Positions 63,636 through 64,000 of a DNA stretch of 64,000 nucleotides are shown here, piece by piece; positions within the stretch are counted from its first letter, which is position 1, and the number at the start of each line of letters is the position of its first letter. The position numbers and the translations under genes were made by a program. The notes under the pieces are model-generated. The model did no database searches, was not told the origin of the DNA, and saw only the letters and a list, made by a program, of their open reading frames with translations. The stretch comes from Mesocentrotus franciscanus (Eukaryota; Echinodermata; Echinoidea; Camarodonta; Strongylocentrotidae): contig CP137672.1 in the NCBI GenBank assembly GCA_037976565.1, forward strand, positions 21,104,335 through 21,168,334, written 5' to 3'.

Positions 63636-64000
63636 CGTCTCTGTCCTTGAGATTTATTATAAGAATGTATTATCAATTTTTCCACTAAATCTATAAACAA
63701 TTAGTAATGGGAACTTAATGTTGATTTCTATGAGAATGAAAAAAGTGAGCTAATTTAGTGTGGCAGAATATCATAGAAACAATGTCACCTGAAAGGGATG
63801 GCTCTTTAAATGCCCTCATATTGTGCACACATGCCGTGACTCGAAAATCGATGGCGGTGTTGCCTTGTATATTTCAGAAAGCGTTGATTTCTTGGAGAGA
63901 CCGGACTTAACTATAAATAATTAATTCCTTCAAATTGCACAAATGCAATTTTCCATATTCGAAAGATGACAAAACATAGCTGAAATGTTTGTGTAAGGAC
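63636..64000. other. No exon seen; possible MITE remnant
   Basis: CCTGAAAGGGATGGCTCTTT and AAATGCCCTCATAT (about 63790-63822) resemble an internal block of the AAAGACCAGTTYTGG family copies at 24410 and 40464. No terminal repeats remain. Confidence 0.35.

Overview
The window looks like animal nuclear DNA. It is AT-rich, intron-rich, crowded with short DNA transposons and simple repeats, and contains one 500-base assembly gap. The genes fit a deuterostome invertebrate, and the overall style suggests an echinoderm, probably a sea urchin. The species is an inference; nothing in the sequence proves it.

Layout from left to right. (1) At 1384-1500 on the minus strand is a 39-codon first exon that I recognise as RAD1, a 9-1-1 checkpoint clamp subunit. 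The rest of the gene lies beyond the left edge, and its first intron holds an 874-bp transposon with 9-bp target duplications. (2) A complete malectin gene (MLEC, four coding exons, 275 aa) lies on the minus strand at 7010-10178. (3) Head to head with it, 556 bp away, is a complete TYW1 gene (17 coding exons, 726 aa) on the plus strand at 10735-26784. (4) At 33542-40170 (+) is a six-exon phospholipid phosphatase-related (PLPPR-like) gene in which all three catalytic motifs have changed. (5) At 41790-43001 (+) is a two-exon gene of unknown family, whose last codons run into a 1.2-kb inverted-repeat transposon. (6) From about 44.4 to 53.5 kb there is no gene that I can support, only LINE fragments, MITEs, CT-rich tracts and a 63-bp minisatellite that spans the gap. 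(7) At 53805-56069 (-) is an intronless secreted-N-terminus multi-pass membrane protein of unknown family. A frame break sits near its end, and in the downstream frame a transposon end supplies the stop codon. (8) The last 8 kb holds several unusual inverted-repeat elements and the 3' end of another minus-strand gene (62563-63414), tentatively an SLC5-type transporter.

The genes do not form a pathway. Malectin acts in ER glycoprotein quality control, TYW1 in wybutosine modification of tRNA-Phe, and RAD1 in DNA-damage signalling. The only visible functional coupling is the shared malectin/TYW1 promoter interval.

Most of the non-genic sequence is mobile DNA. Several small-transposon families can be delimited from their own ends. 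At least six are TTAA-flanked, one has 9-bp, one 6-bp and one 8-bp duplications, and two are bounded by TATA. All exon boundaries were set by eye from splice consensus, reading phase and remembered family sequences; no search was run.
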